This document shows positions 45,322-53,986 of a DNA stretch of 64,000 bases, piece by piece. Origin of the DNA: Siphlonurus alternatus. Lineage: Eukaryota; Arthropoda; Insecta; Ephemeroptera; Siphlonuridae. The position numbers and the translations under genes are program-made. The stretch is from assembly GCA_949825025.1 (NCBI GenBank), contig OX463784.1, forward strand, positions 3,874,885 to 3,938,884. Direction: 5' to 3'. Below the pieces are notes generated by a model. It worked only from the letters and a program-made list of their open reading frames with translations. It was not told the DNA's origin and searched no databases. Numbering within the stretch: position 1 is the first letter of the stretch; the number at the start of each line of letters is the position of its first letter.

Positions 45322-48231
45322 ATGGAGAAGCAGGATTCAGACAAGGGCCTAAGCTCCAGCAATACGAGCTCAGAACGTAATGTCGCAGTCGGCGGCCACC
45401 CGCAAGGTCTAATTGTCAGCTCAACCCCGCTACACACAGGTCACGACCAAGCGAGTTTTGGACCAACTCTTACCACGATTTCAGCGACGCCAGGCCAACA
45501 ACAGCAGCGACAGCATGAACTTGTCACACTAACCCCAAGGGAGTTAGAAACAACACGTCAGGTCAGCTCAGGGGCCATTCCCCGCCGCCCACTAAGGGTC
45601 CTAGCAACTAGCAAGGTATTTAAATACCGAAGCAGGTCACATGACCCCATGCGCGAGAGCAGGGAACAGCAGCTCCTCATCGCGGAGAAGCTACGCACGC
45701 AAGAAATACAGCAGGCTTGGAGGGCACAACAACAGAGGATGCAGAAGGAACTAGATAGGCAGAAAAGGGACGAAAGATATTCCTCAGAAGAGCAGGAACG
45801 CAAGCTAGATGAGATGCAGCAACAGATAGATCAACTCACCTTTCTATGCAGAGAGCAGAGTAACTACCAGCAGGAACTGGAGCGTCGTAACGAGGCTGTC
45901 AGGAAGGCGAGAACTCCGCTGGGCCCCGAGGATACCCAGCGGAGCTCCGTCGACAAACAGCCACTAACCAATGTCTCGAGGACCCCACCCCGACAGAAGA
46001 CACCCCCTCCAGGCGTAACCGAACTTCCCCAACAACGAGCAGAGGGAGATGTCGACCCTCTTAAGGCATGGAATGATAGATTACGCCGCAAGAAGCTAGA
46101 GGAGAAGCGTCGACAACAAGAAGAGATGCAGTACATGCAGCAGAACTCAATGGTACTGCCAACTGAAGACCTGCTACTGTTCGAAAGGGCAGAATTGGAG
46201 AGACGTCAGGCAGAAGCAAAGCAAATCGAGGCAATCCAAATGCAGATCCAGCTCGAGGAGAGCAGGAGGGAAGCCCGACGCCAGGACGAAGCCAGAGTGG
46301 TGAGCGAATATTCTTCAGCAAGGTCTGAGACCTCAGAGGGTAAACCCCGGAAGATAGGGACAGCCTGGGACGCGGAAGTCTACGAGAGACAACTTTCCGT
46401 CATGGCGGCACAGGAAGAAAAGGCCAGACTTCAGCGTCAAGCCAAGAACAACGAGACGGAAACGACCGAAGACCTTCTACGTTTCCCTCAATCAACGCCA
46501 GGTGAGCATCGAGAGTCTGTGAGCAGCCAGTCAACTCAAGAGACTCCTGCTGACGGACCAGAGATGCCCCAAGGTACGAGCTCATACCAAACCGTCGACG
46601 CAGAGCACCGTAAAACTGCTGGTATAGGACCACAGGAGTGGATCCCCACCAACAGTCGAACGGAGCGCCAGGAGTGGAGCTCAGCTCAGGCTACCAGAAC
46701 AGCGAACCACGAGACTGCGAGCGGAGAACCGTACAAGTGGACCTCCGCCGCCAGTCGAACGGCCCTGGACACCGACACTCACCGCGAGGCTATGAGCGGA
46801 GGAGCACCAAGGTGGACCTCCACTAATAGCCGAGTCGCGTTCGAGGACAGCGCGCACCGCGAGGGGTACCGCGACTTTGCAGCAGAGAAGTATGCTGAAC
46901 AGGTAGCGATTTCCCAAGCGGAGCGACCAAGCGCCCGCCACCAAAGAGACCAACCAGCATTACGAGCGAACGACCTGACCTACACACCGTATACATCGCA
47001 GGCAAGTACAACCGGTAACATAACTTGCAGTAGGGCAGAGTTGCAGACACTGGTTGAGTCTATCGTCGACCGACGGACCAGAGAAGAGTCCAGAATCTTC
47101 GAGAGACAACTTGCTCAGGACCGTGATCGCAGACGAGACCAAGAGTACGACGACCGTCAGCGTTACCAGGCTCTACGGCAGCAAGATGTATACGACACTC
47201 TCGTGGCCAAGGAGGTGAAAATGAAAAAATGGTCTCAACCTACACCGGATCGCCCTCCCCACGAATTTATCAAGGAATTTACGGCGTACGCAAAGGCAAG
47301 ACCACACTGTGACATCGACAAACTGATGCTGCGGATTATGCCTACCGTCTTGGAAGGAAAGGCCAAGACCTGGTACGATTTCAGAGACCGGACACAAAGC
47401 TTCACGACGTGGGACGAGTTTCGAACTGCGTTTATGGACCGGTACAAGAGACCCAATTTCGAAGAGGACCTCAGGATGGAACTGATGACCAGATCACAAC
47501 ACGCTGACGAGCCACTACCGGAGTATATCGAGGCCATCGACGGGTATTATCTGCTGCTTGGCAACGAGGCATCGCAGCAAGAGCGTATCGCAAGAGTTAA
47601 GAGAGGGTTGCACCCAGAGTACATCGACTATATGTACGAAAGGAATTTCACTACAATGCATGATATGCAAAATGCCTCTTATGCAGTGCAAAGGATCGTA
47701 CTCGCACGAAGAGACTACAAACCACCCCCTGACGCATCCGAGAGCGTGGAACCTACCCTCGCGTTCAACAGGGCCTCACGGCAGAGAGATAGACGCGACC
47801 GCAGCGACGACTCAAGGTCTGACTACGAAGCAGGCTCCCGTAACCGCGTGAGCATGCTAGCATTGGACCCACTGCGTGTCAGGAGGCGAGATACATCTGG
47901 GACCGCAGCTGCAGACCGGCCAACCAGCGAGGACAGGAAGGCCAGCAAGAATGTGAGTTTCTCAAACTTACGCAGAGATAGCAGGGATCGAAGACAGGTC
48001 CGTGGAGGTGAACGTACGCGTTCGACCTCCAGGGATTCTCAGAGATCTAGCTCCAAGGACAAGTCTACCGTGGAGTGCTTCAAGTGCGGAAAGACAGGTC
48101 ACTACGCAAACGAATGCCCGGAGGCCACCCGCACCAAGACTCCCGAGGCTACGCCCAACCCAGCGAGAGATCGTTCGAGGAGCCCCGCCTCAAAAAACTC
48201 CGAGAAGGCGCCTCCTCGCAAGGCGACTTAG
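45322..48231 (+). CDS. gag: Gag polyprotein of Ty3/gypsy element
   Basis: 969 residues from ATG 45322 (the frame is open back to 45310 without another ATG). It makes the virus-like particle and packages element RNA. Residues about 115-340 are Gln/Glu/Arg-rich and predicted coiled coil. Residues about 430-520 hold three or four imperfect repeats of about 30 residues, each with a W-(I/T)-(P/S)-(T/A)-(N/A)-SRT core. Residues about 633-773 match the retrotransposon Gag capsid domain (KAKTWYDFRDR, WDEFRTAFMDRYK, RVKRGLHPEYIDYM). Residues 919-932 form a CCHC zinc knuckle (CFKCGKTGHYANEC), followed by a basic Ser/Arg tail. It is long for a gypsy Gag because of the N-terminal half. A -1 slippery site lies near its 3' end. 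The GC content is much higher than that of flanking DNA. Confidence 0.95.
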   Translation: MEKQDSDKGLSSSNTSSERNVAVGGHPQGLIVSSTPLHTGHDQASFGPTLTTISATPGQQQQRQHELVTLTPRELETTRQVSSGAIPRRPLRVLATSKVFKYRSRSHDPMRESREQQLLIAEKLRTQEIQQAWRAQQQRMQKELDRQKRDERYSSEEQERKLDEMQQQIDQLTFLCREQSNYQQELERRNEAVRKARTPLGPEDTQRSSVDKQPLTNVSRTPPRQKTPPPGVTELPQQRAEGDVDPLKAWNDRLRRKKLEEKRRQQEEMQYMQQNSMVLPTEDLLLFERAELERRQAEAKQIEAIQMQIQLEESRREARRQDEARVVSEYSSARSETSEGKPRKIGTAWDAEVYERQLSVMAAQEEKARLQRQAKNNETETTEDLLRFPQSTPGEHRESVSSQSTQETPADGPEMPQGTSSYQTVDAEHRKTAGIGPQEWIPTNSRTERQEWSSAQATRTANHETASGEPYKWTSAASRTALDTDTHREAMSGGAPRWTSTNSRVAFEDSAHREGYRDFAAEKYAEQVAISQAERPSARHQRDQPALRANDLTYTPYTSQASTTGNITCSRAELQTLVESIVDRRTREESRIFERQLAQDRDRRRDQEYDDRQRYQALRQQDVYDTLVAKEVKMKKWSQPTPDRPPHEFIKEFTAYAKARPHCDIDKLMLRIMPTVLEGKAKTWYDFRDRTQSFTTWDEFRTAFMDRYKRPNFEEDLRMELMTRSQHADEPLPEYIEAIDGYYLLLGNEASQQERIARVKRGLHPEYIDYMYERNFTTMHDMQNASYAVQRIVLARRDYKPPPDASESVEPTLAFNRASRQRDRRDRSDDSRSDYEAGSRNRVSMLALDPLRVRRRDTSGTAAADRPTSEDRKASKNVSFSNLRRDSRDRRQVRGGERTRSTSRDSQRSSSKDKSTVECFKCGKTGHYANECPEATRTKTPEATPNPARDRSRSPASKNSEKAPPRKAT
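48192..48198 (+). promoter_or_regulatory. -1 ribosomal frameshift slippery site
   Basis: A_AAA_AAC in the correct phase of gag (codons TCA AAA AAC). It lies 33 bases before the gag stop, inside the gag/pol overlap. A 7-bp stem can form 11 bases downstream (GCCTCCT 48210-48216 with AGGAGGC 48238-48244). This heptamer is a classic retroviral slippery site. Confidence 0.8.
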
Positions 48232-51200
48232 CCAGCAAGGAGGCAGGGAAGAAGGGAGGCACGAGAAATCCAACACAGCCTTCCAAAAGAGCAGACAGTA
48301 AAGCCAACAAAAGATTTTGGAAAAAAATGAATGCAAATTACGACTGTCTGTTAGTAAACCCACTAGAACGGGTTGAATACACTTCAACACTCAACGACAA
48401 CAATGAACCTGTGAGTCATAAACCAGTAGTCAAGGTCACAATAGCAAATTCAATTTTCCACGCCCTGTTAGACACCGGGTCATCTCACACGCTGATCAAT
48501 GGAGAGGTCGCGAATTTTCTGCGAGAGGCAGGCTGCAAATTCAGAGGCAGTCAGATCCGAGTGGTTACTGCCCAAGGGGAGACAGACCTGGCAGGCAGTA
48601 CTCAAGCTCGTATTATTTGGAGGGGTGGCAATGCATCACACCAGCTGCATTGTCTTCCAACACTGAAACCGTCAATAGTGTTAGGACTAGATTTCATCTT
48701 GAAAGAGAACATTGACATATCAGTGCCCAGAGGTGGGTGGTACAAGCTTGACACACCACATGAGGTGATCCCATTTGACAGAGAAGTAATTACGTGCTTC
48801 GTGACAGAATCCACCGACTACGCACAACAAATTCTAGCAAATTTCACAGGGCCACCAGACGTCAAGAGGAGACTCACGGCATTGATAAAAAAATATCACA
48901 AGATGGGTTTGTTCACCAAACGACCAGGACTAGTGACTGGAGTCGAGCATGAGATCGATGTGGGAGACAACAAGCCATACAGATGTCGCTCCCGACCCAT
49001 GACAGAGGAGAGAAGGAAGATCATGGACACCATCATAGACGAATACATCGAGATGGACTGCTTGGAGTCCTGCGAAGGCGAGAGTGAGTATGCGTGTTGC
49101 CCGGTACTGGTCAAGAAGAAGGCAGAACCAGGCGCATCACCCTCTTTCCGTCTCTGTGTAGATTATAGACCTGTCAACAGGATTTCGCGAGTTATTCCTT
49201 ACAAAATGCCCAGAATTGACTACATTTTGGCTCAACTGGGAGAAGCAAACGTGTTCTCGACAGTGGATCTGTCAAGCGGCTACATGCAGATCAAGATGAA
49301 AGATGCCGACATGAACAAGACTAGCTTCATTACTCCCCACCGCGGCAGTTTCAGATTTAAACGTATGCCTTTCGGTTTGGCCGGGTCAGGGTTTACGTTC
49401 CAAAGGGTCATGGATAAAATTCTGCAAGACGCAGCCTACAAGCACGCCGCCTGGTTCTTGGATGACGTGTGTACGTTTTCGCCAGACTGGGACTCACATG
49501 TACATCACTTAGACGACGTCTTCGGAAGACTGAGCGATGCAGGTTTTACTATCAACCCCAAGAAAGTACACATTGGATGTTCAAAAATTAAGCTGTTAGG
49601 TCATGTGGTTTCACCCGGGAAGGTACAGCCTGATCCAGACAAGGTACGCTCAATCAACAACTACCCTGTTCTCAAGGACAAGAAGCAGGTCATGCGTTTC
49701 CTTGGGCTGTGTGGATTCTTCAGGAACTACGTCAAAGACTTCCAGAAGATAGCCGCCCCTCTCACCACCCTCCTGCGCAAAGCGACAAAGTGGAGGTGGG
49801 AAACCGCCGAGCAGACAGCGTTTGACGCGCTCAGGTCTGCCTTGACAGCTGACACGTGCCTAGCACTACCGGACATGAATAAAGACTTCATCATCCAGAC
49901 AGATGCTTCCCTGGAAGGACTTGGAGCCGTCTTGATGCAAGAAGGACCATCTGGCCCAAGGCCAGTACACTTTGCGAGCAGACTACTACTCCCCGCTGAG
50001 AAAAACTACTGCATTTTTGAAGTCGAGTGCCTAGGGGTAGTATATGCCGTACAGAAATTCCTCCCCTACATAGAGTTCAACCACTGCACTGTGTTCACTG
50101 ACCACAAAGCACTCAAGAGCCTGATGACCATGGAGGAGCCGACAGGGCGCGCTCGCCGCTGGGCAATGAGGTTAATGGGTCTTGACATAACCATTGAGTA
50201 CCTGAAGGGTACCTCAAATTTGGTGAGTGATGCACTCAGCAGGGCACCTTGCGAAACACCAGAGGACATACAGGAGACGTATGTGGACAGCATCTTACCT
50301 GTAGAGGACCCCCCACAGGAGAACTTGCTCAAGTTTGCCAAAGGCCTGCCGACGGTAGACAAGAGCGACCATATGTGTGGACGATGCAAACCGATGAAGA
50401 AAGAACCGAGCCTTCGGATGCCACGAGCACCGAGGTTCAGCGTAAACATGGGCGAGGACACGCCAACAGCCCTGATCACCCTCGCAAAACAACCGGACAA
50501 CATGCCGACAACAATGGGTGAGTGGGCAGCAGCACAACGTCGAGACACAGCCTTGGCAGACATTATACTACAGTTGGAAGGCAAAGACAAAAAGCTGATC
50601 GCCAGAGGCTACAACATCGACCCAGACCAAGTCTTGAGACGACGCAACAAGAAGGGAGACAATCTCATAGTCGTGCCAGATGGGCTACGCCATGCAGTTC
50701 TGATCGTGCACCATGATCATGTCTTGGGAGCGCATTTAGGTGTAAGGAAGACCAAAAGTAAAATCTCACAAGCTTACGTATGGGACAGCATGCGACAGGA
50801 CGTCCAAGAGTACATCAGAGGTTGCACGACGTGTCAGAGGATTAAACCTTCAAATGCAGGTATGTTCGGCTTGATGTCGAGCAGGCGCGCCAGCAAGCCA
50901 GGCGTCTCAGTTTCATGCGACCTGATTGGGCCCCTACCCCGGTCCAACACGTATGAGCATGCGTTGGTAATCATCGACGACTTCACGAGCAACCTGGAGA
51001 TTTACCCTTTACAAAAGGCTACTACCCATGCGGTGGCCACCGCCCTGATAAGGTACTGTTGCAGCTATGGTTTTATGAAATTCCTACGCTCAGACAACGG
51101 CCCGCAGTTTGCGAGCGCGGTCTGGCAAGATTTGTGTAAAACATTACAGATAAAACCCAGCAAGACAGTCGTCTACCGACCTTGCGGTAACCCGACGGAG

Positions 51201-52049
51201 AGGATGAATAGAACCATCAAGCAATGCGTGAAGGCGTACGCAGAAAAGCATCGCAACTGGTCGAGGTACTTGCCAGCAGTAGGTTATGCCATCCGCACAG
51301 CTATTAGCGAGTCTACGGGCTTCACCCCGGCCATGCTCACCTTTGGCCGAGAGTTAGATTCACCATTCATACCCCCGCCTACCACCACCCCTGGCGAGGT
51401 CAGCGTGGAAATTGCTACCGAGTACGTCAAGGAGCTACACGAACACCTGGAAACTATCTACAACGAAGCACGAGAGAACATCGCGAAGGCCAAGAACAGC
51501 CAGGAGAAATATTACAACCAAGGTCGCCGCGTTTCCCCCTTTCAGGTAGGAGACGAAGTATTCAGGAGGACCAACATACTCAGCAATGCCGACAAAGGGA
51601 TTGCCGCGTCGTTGGCACCCCTGTTCGAGGGGCCTTATCTCTTGGCAAACCAGGTGTCTGAGAATGTTTTCGACTTGACCACGCCAACAGGTGAACCAGC
51701 AGGAAGACGGAACGTGGATCAGCTACGACAAAGTTTCCAACAGCCACAGTGGGCTGTGGATCAGGTGGATCTCAGTGTCCTGGAGGACGATGAAGAACGG
51801 CCAGAGGAGTGTGTAGAGGAGCCGGACTTAGAAGAGCTGGCACTGAGAGGTGCAGGCGACACGACCGGCGATACCACTCTTCCACCCCCCCCCGAGCCGC
51901 CGCCCCTTGGTGACGGTGTGCATGGGGACGAACGCGGTGATCGTCCTACCAGGGAAACTAGGTTGCCTGCTCGGTTACGGGATTATGTATTGTGTGTATC
52001 ATCTGTACTTACTGATCCCTATGCATTGCAGATTTCTGCCCGCAAATGA
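48198..52049 (+). CDS. pol: Pol polyprotein of Ty3/gypsy element (protease, RT, RNase H, integrase)
   Basis: The frame is -1 to gag, open from at least 48075, and taken here from the slip site. It makes element cDNA and integrates it. In order: aspartic protease with LLDTGSSHT (catalytic Asp codon 48471); reverse transcriptase with FRLCVDYRPVN, FSTVDLSSGY, FKRMPFGLAG and catalytic FLDDV (49455-49469); RNase H with QTDASLEGLG (about 49897) and FTDHKALKSL; integrase HHCC zinc finger (HH near 50710, CTTC near 50827); and integrase core with CDLIG (about 50919), SDNGPQF (about 51090) and PTERMNR (about 51190), giving a complete DDE triad. A C-terminal GPY/F module follows (FEGPYLL, about 51620). 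The tail is Pro- and acid-rich, and no chromodomain is present. All catalytic residues are present with no stops, so the enzyme is probably functional. The stop TGA overlaps the ORF3 ATG as ATGA. Confidence 0.95.
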   Translation, partial: LREGASSQGDLASKEAGKKGGTRNPTQPSKRADSKANKRFWKKMNANYDCLLVNPLERVEYTSTLNDNNEPVSHKPVVKVTIANSIFHALLDTGSSHTLINGEVANFLREAGCKFRGSQIRVVTAQGETDLAGSTQARIIWRGGNASHQLHCLPTLKPSIVLGLDFILKENIDISVPRGGWYKLDTPHEVIPFDREVITCFVTESTDYAQQILANFTGPPDVKRRLTALIKKYHKMGLFTKRPGLVTGVEHEIDVGDNKPYRCRSRPMTEERRKIMDTIIDEYIEMDCLESCEGESEYACCPVLVKKKAEPGASPSFRLCVDYRPVNRISRVIPYKMPRIDYILAQLGEANVFSTVDLSSGYMQIKMKDADMNKTSFITPHRGSFRFKRMPFGLAGSGFTFQRVMDKILQDAAYKHAAWFLDDVCTFSPDWDSHVHHLDDVFGRLSDAGFTINPKKVHIGCSKIKLLGHVVSPGKVQPDPDKVRSINNYPVLKDKKQVMRFLGLCGFFRNYVKDFQKIAAPLTTLLRKATKWRWETAEQTAFDALRSALTADTCLALPDMNKDFIIQTDASLEGLGAVLMQEGPSGPRPVHFASRLLLPAEKNYCIFEVECLGVVYAVQKFLPYIEFNHCTVFTDHKALKSLMTMEEPTGRARRWAMRLMGLDITIEYLKGTSNLVSDALSRAPCETPEDIQETYVDSILPVEDPPQENLLKFAKGLPTVDKSDHMCGRCKPMKKEPSLRMPRAPRFSVNMGEDTPTALITLAKQPDNMPTTMGEWAAAQRRDTALADIILQLEGKDKKLIARGYNIDPDQVLRRRNKKGDNLIVVPDGLRHAVLIVHHDHVLGAHLGVRKTKSKISQAYVWDSMRQDVQEYIRGCTTCQRIKPSNAGMFGLMSSRRASKPGVSVSCDLIGPLPRSNTYEHALVIIDDFTSNLEIYPLQKATTHAVATALIRYCCSYGFMKFLRSDNGPQFASAVWQDLCKTLQIKPSKTVVYRPCGNPTERMNRTIKQCVKAYAEKHRNWSRYLPAVGYAIRTAISESTGFTPAMLTFGRELDSPFIPPPTTTPGEVSVEIATEYVKELHEHLETIYNEARENIAKAKNSQEKYYNQGRRVSPFQVGDEVFRRTNILSNADKGIAASLAPLFEGPYLLANQVSENVFDLTTPTGEPAGRRNVDQLRQSFQQPQWAVDQVDLSVLEDDEERPEECVEEPDLEELALRGAGDTTGDTTLPPPPEPPPLGDGVHGDERGDRPTRETRLPARLRDYVLCVSSVLTDPYALQISARK
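52022..52031 (+). promoter_or_regulatory. Predicted 3' splice site before ORF3
   Basis: A branch-point-like TTACTGAT (about 52009) followed by CCCTATGCATTGCAG, ending at 52031, lies 14 bases before the ORF3 ATG. This is where env messages are spliced in errantiviruses and retroviruses. Confidence 0.4.
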
Positions 52050-53293
52050 CAGGCGAGACCACCCCGCTGAGCACCCAGGTCCGCGATGGTAGGATCGCTT
52101 GGAAGAAAATGAGGTCTATCCACCAGCGAACAGAGGAGAGTGGCAGGAGACACCGGGACGAGCAGGCAAAGCAGAGGCAAGAGCACCAGCAAACAACTCT
52201 CTCCGCGGCGATGAAGAAAAGATTAGGTACCAAGGACTACCAGATGACAAGTCAGAAGAAGAGAAGTAACGCAGAGATCCGACTGGGCAAGTGTAGCCCA
52301 GTCTCAAAGCACAACGCCTCTGTCCTCGCCAACCCAGAAAATTTCAAGCATCTCAGCACCCCCGAGGGAAAGTTAGGGCTAAAAAAGGGGCGAGACCTCC
52401 GAGTAGCTCTTTCATACCAGGGTAAGAGGGTCCTGATGAGGGAAGAAGAGAGCCGTATGCTGAGGGAAACCCAAGATCTCCGCGTGAAACTAAACAGGCT
52501 GGGTGTACAAAAGGTAGATACCCCTGACCTGAAGGACTTCAACGAGCCGACTGTTGTCAAGGGAGTTCCGGGAGGATACAACCAAGAAGAGGAAAAAGAC
52601 CAAAAAATCCAAGAACTACAGGAGGAGTTGCAAAACGTAAAGCTCCAGAGACAGTTGCTGTTGAGGGTCATCGAGACCACCAAGAACCCCGAGGATGTAC
52701 AGGTACTGCGCACCACGGCTACGGGAGATAGAGTACCGTCAGAACAACAGATCAGATGTGCCAGGGCTCGGGAACATGAAGAGATGGAAGCGAAGCATCA
52801 ACGCCAGATCGAGGCGGATGCCAGGAAGAGTCAAATAATAGCAGCACAAAGGACCAAGAGGAAGACTGCAAAACGGAACCGCCAGGCAAGAAATGCCAGA
52901 CGACGAACATGGGAAGAACAACAGGCAATAAATGACAGAGTGGCCAGAGATCTGGAAATATCCGAAGCCAGAAAGGCGGCAAAAATCAAAAAGGCTGCAA
53001 CGGCCTCAAGATCAACTGCGAACGTAGAAGTCACCGTCCCACGGGCGATGTTCCAACCCCCTCCGAACCTGTTAGGTCAACCACAACGAATCGTCCGCCA
53101 ACAGGAACCGCAGGTAATGGGACTTGTGTATCTCCACCCAGTGCCGCCTGTACAGGCACAACCTCTCGTTGATTGGGTGCAGCGTTGGGCCAACAGCCAA
53201 GTCGTCGCCGGCCAGCTAAACCAACAGGTGACTGCGCCGACGACCATGCGTTTCGAGGAGGTCGATCAGAGTTTTCCCAAATACTACAAATAG
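52046..53293 (+). CDS. ORF3: basic coiled-coil protein of unknown function in the env position
   Basis: 415 residues from ATG 52046, overlapping the pol stop as ATGA, an arrangement used for termination-reinitiation. It occupies the place of env but is not an envelope protein. There is no signal peptide, no transmembrane segment, no furin site and few cysteines. Residues about 20-100 are basic and Lys/Gln-rich. Residues about 185-225 (EEEKDQKIQELQEELQ and following) and 245-325 are strongly charged heptad-rich coiled coil with Arg/Lys clusters (RTKRKTAKRNR). The last 75 residues are Pro/Gln/Val-rich and may form a separate module. It could bind RNA, partner the coiled-coil part of Gag or affect trafficking. 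These are guesses, and I recognise no family. Its codon and GC character match gag and pol, so it belongs to the element. About 690 bases of 3' untranslated sequence with AATAAA (about 53325) follow. Confidence 0.8.
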   Translation: MTGETTPLSTQVRDGRIAWKKMRSIHQRTEESGRRHRDEQAKQRQEHQQTTLSAAMKKRLGTKDYQMTSQKKRSNAEIRLGKCSPVSKHNASVLANPENFKHLSTPEGKLGLKKGRDLRVALSYQGKRVLMREEESRMLRETQDLRVKLNRLGVQKVDTPDLKDFNEPTVVKGVPGGYNQEEEKDQKIQELQEELQNVKLQRQLLLRVIETTKNPEDVQVLRTTATGDRVPSEQQIRCARAREHEEMEAKHQRQIEADARKSQIIAAQRTKRKTAKRNRQARNARRRTWEEQQAINDRVARDLEISEARKAAKIKKAATASRSTANVEVTVPRAMFQPPPNLLGQPQRIVRQQEPQVMGLVYLHPVPPVQAQPLVDWVQRWANSQVVAGQLNQQVTAPTTMRFEEVDQSFPKYYK

Positions 53294-53974
53294 GTTCTAG
53301 TAACTACTCACCTATTCCTTCCGCAAATAAAACCTTATCCTTTCTTAGTTTCCCATAGCACAGGGCGAAGTATACTACAAGGTACGGTTCCATGATCCAC
53401 AACGCCGAGCACCAGTCAGAGGGACTGGTGAACGTTTTGGAGAGGGATCCAGGACCTTCAGAAGCAGACGGCCTGCTGAATCCTCCGAAGTCAAAGCCGA
53501 AATCCCGCAATCCTTGATTTCGATGATCTCGTGCCAATTGGGCACCAAATCTCATCAGCTAGGTGAAATGCAATATAAAAACAATGATCTCTGAAGATCT
53601 TAAGTTCCTTTTGTTTGTGCCACAGCTCAGGAAGAGAGCCGAAAACAAAGACTGGTAATTATAAGCTGCGGTAGTAGATCGCATAGTTTTAAGTTGTTTT
53701 GTTTCCCATAAGGAAGCTAGCTGATTTTTGCACCTAGCAAATAGTCTTAAGGTGGATGTGCACCACGCAATATGTGTTTTCTAGAGTTAGTGTCCAAGAA
53801 GGACGACTGAATGTTTGTTCAGTTTTTGACTGTTTGCAATAAGAGTTTGCATAGTTTGTAAGCCAACTAGTCTCAACTATCTCATTTTTGAGTTTAGATA
53901 GTCGATGCTAGTTTTGATTGTGTATGTTTTTTCAATGTTTTGTAAGACTACCCAGATGATTTTCCGTCAAATTT
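53294..53974 (+). other. 3' untranslated region of gypsy element
   Basis: Non-coding region between ORF3 and the polypurine tract. It contains AATAAA near 53325. No further ORF is supported. Confidence 0.6.
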
Positions 53975-53986
53975 GGGGAGGGGTAA
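53975..53986 (+). other. Polypurine tract
   Basis: GGGGAGGGGTAA ends exactly where the 3' LTR begins. It is the expected plus-strand primer. Confidence 0.85.

Noticed and set aside
45558..47537. Minus-strand frames under gag
   Set aside because: They are shadows of the GC-rich gag coding sequence, without domains or start context.
52046..53293. Envelope gene of an errantivirus-like element
   Set aside because: No signal peptide, transmembrane helix, furin site or glycosylated ectodomain. The product is a charged coiled-coil protein.
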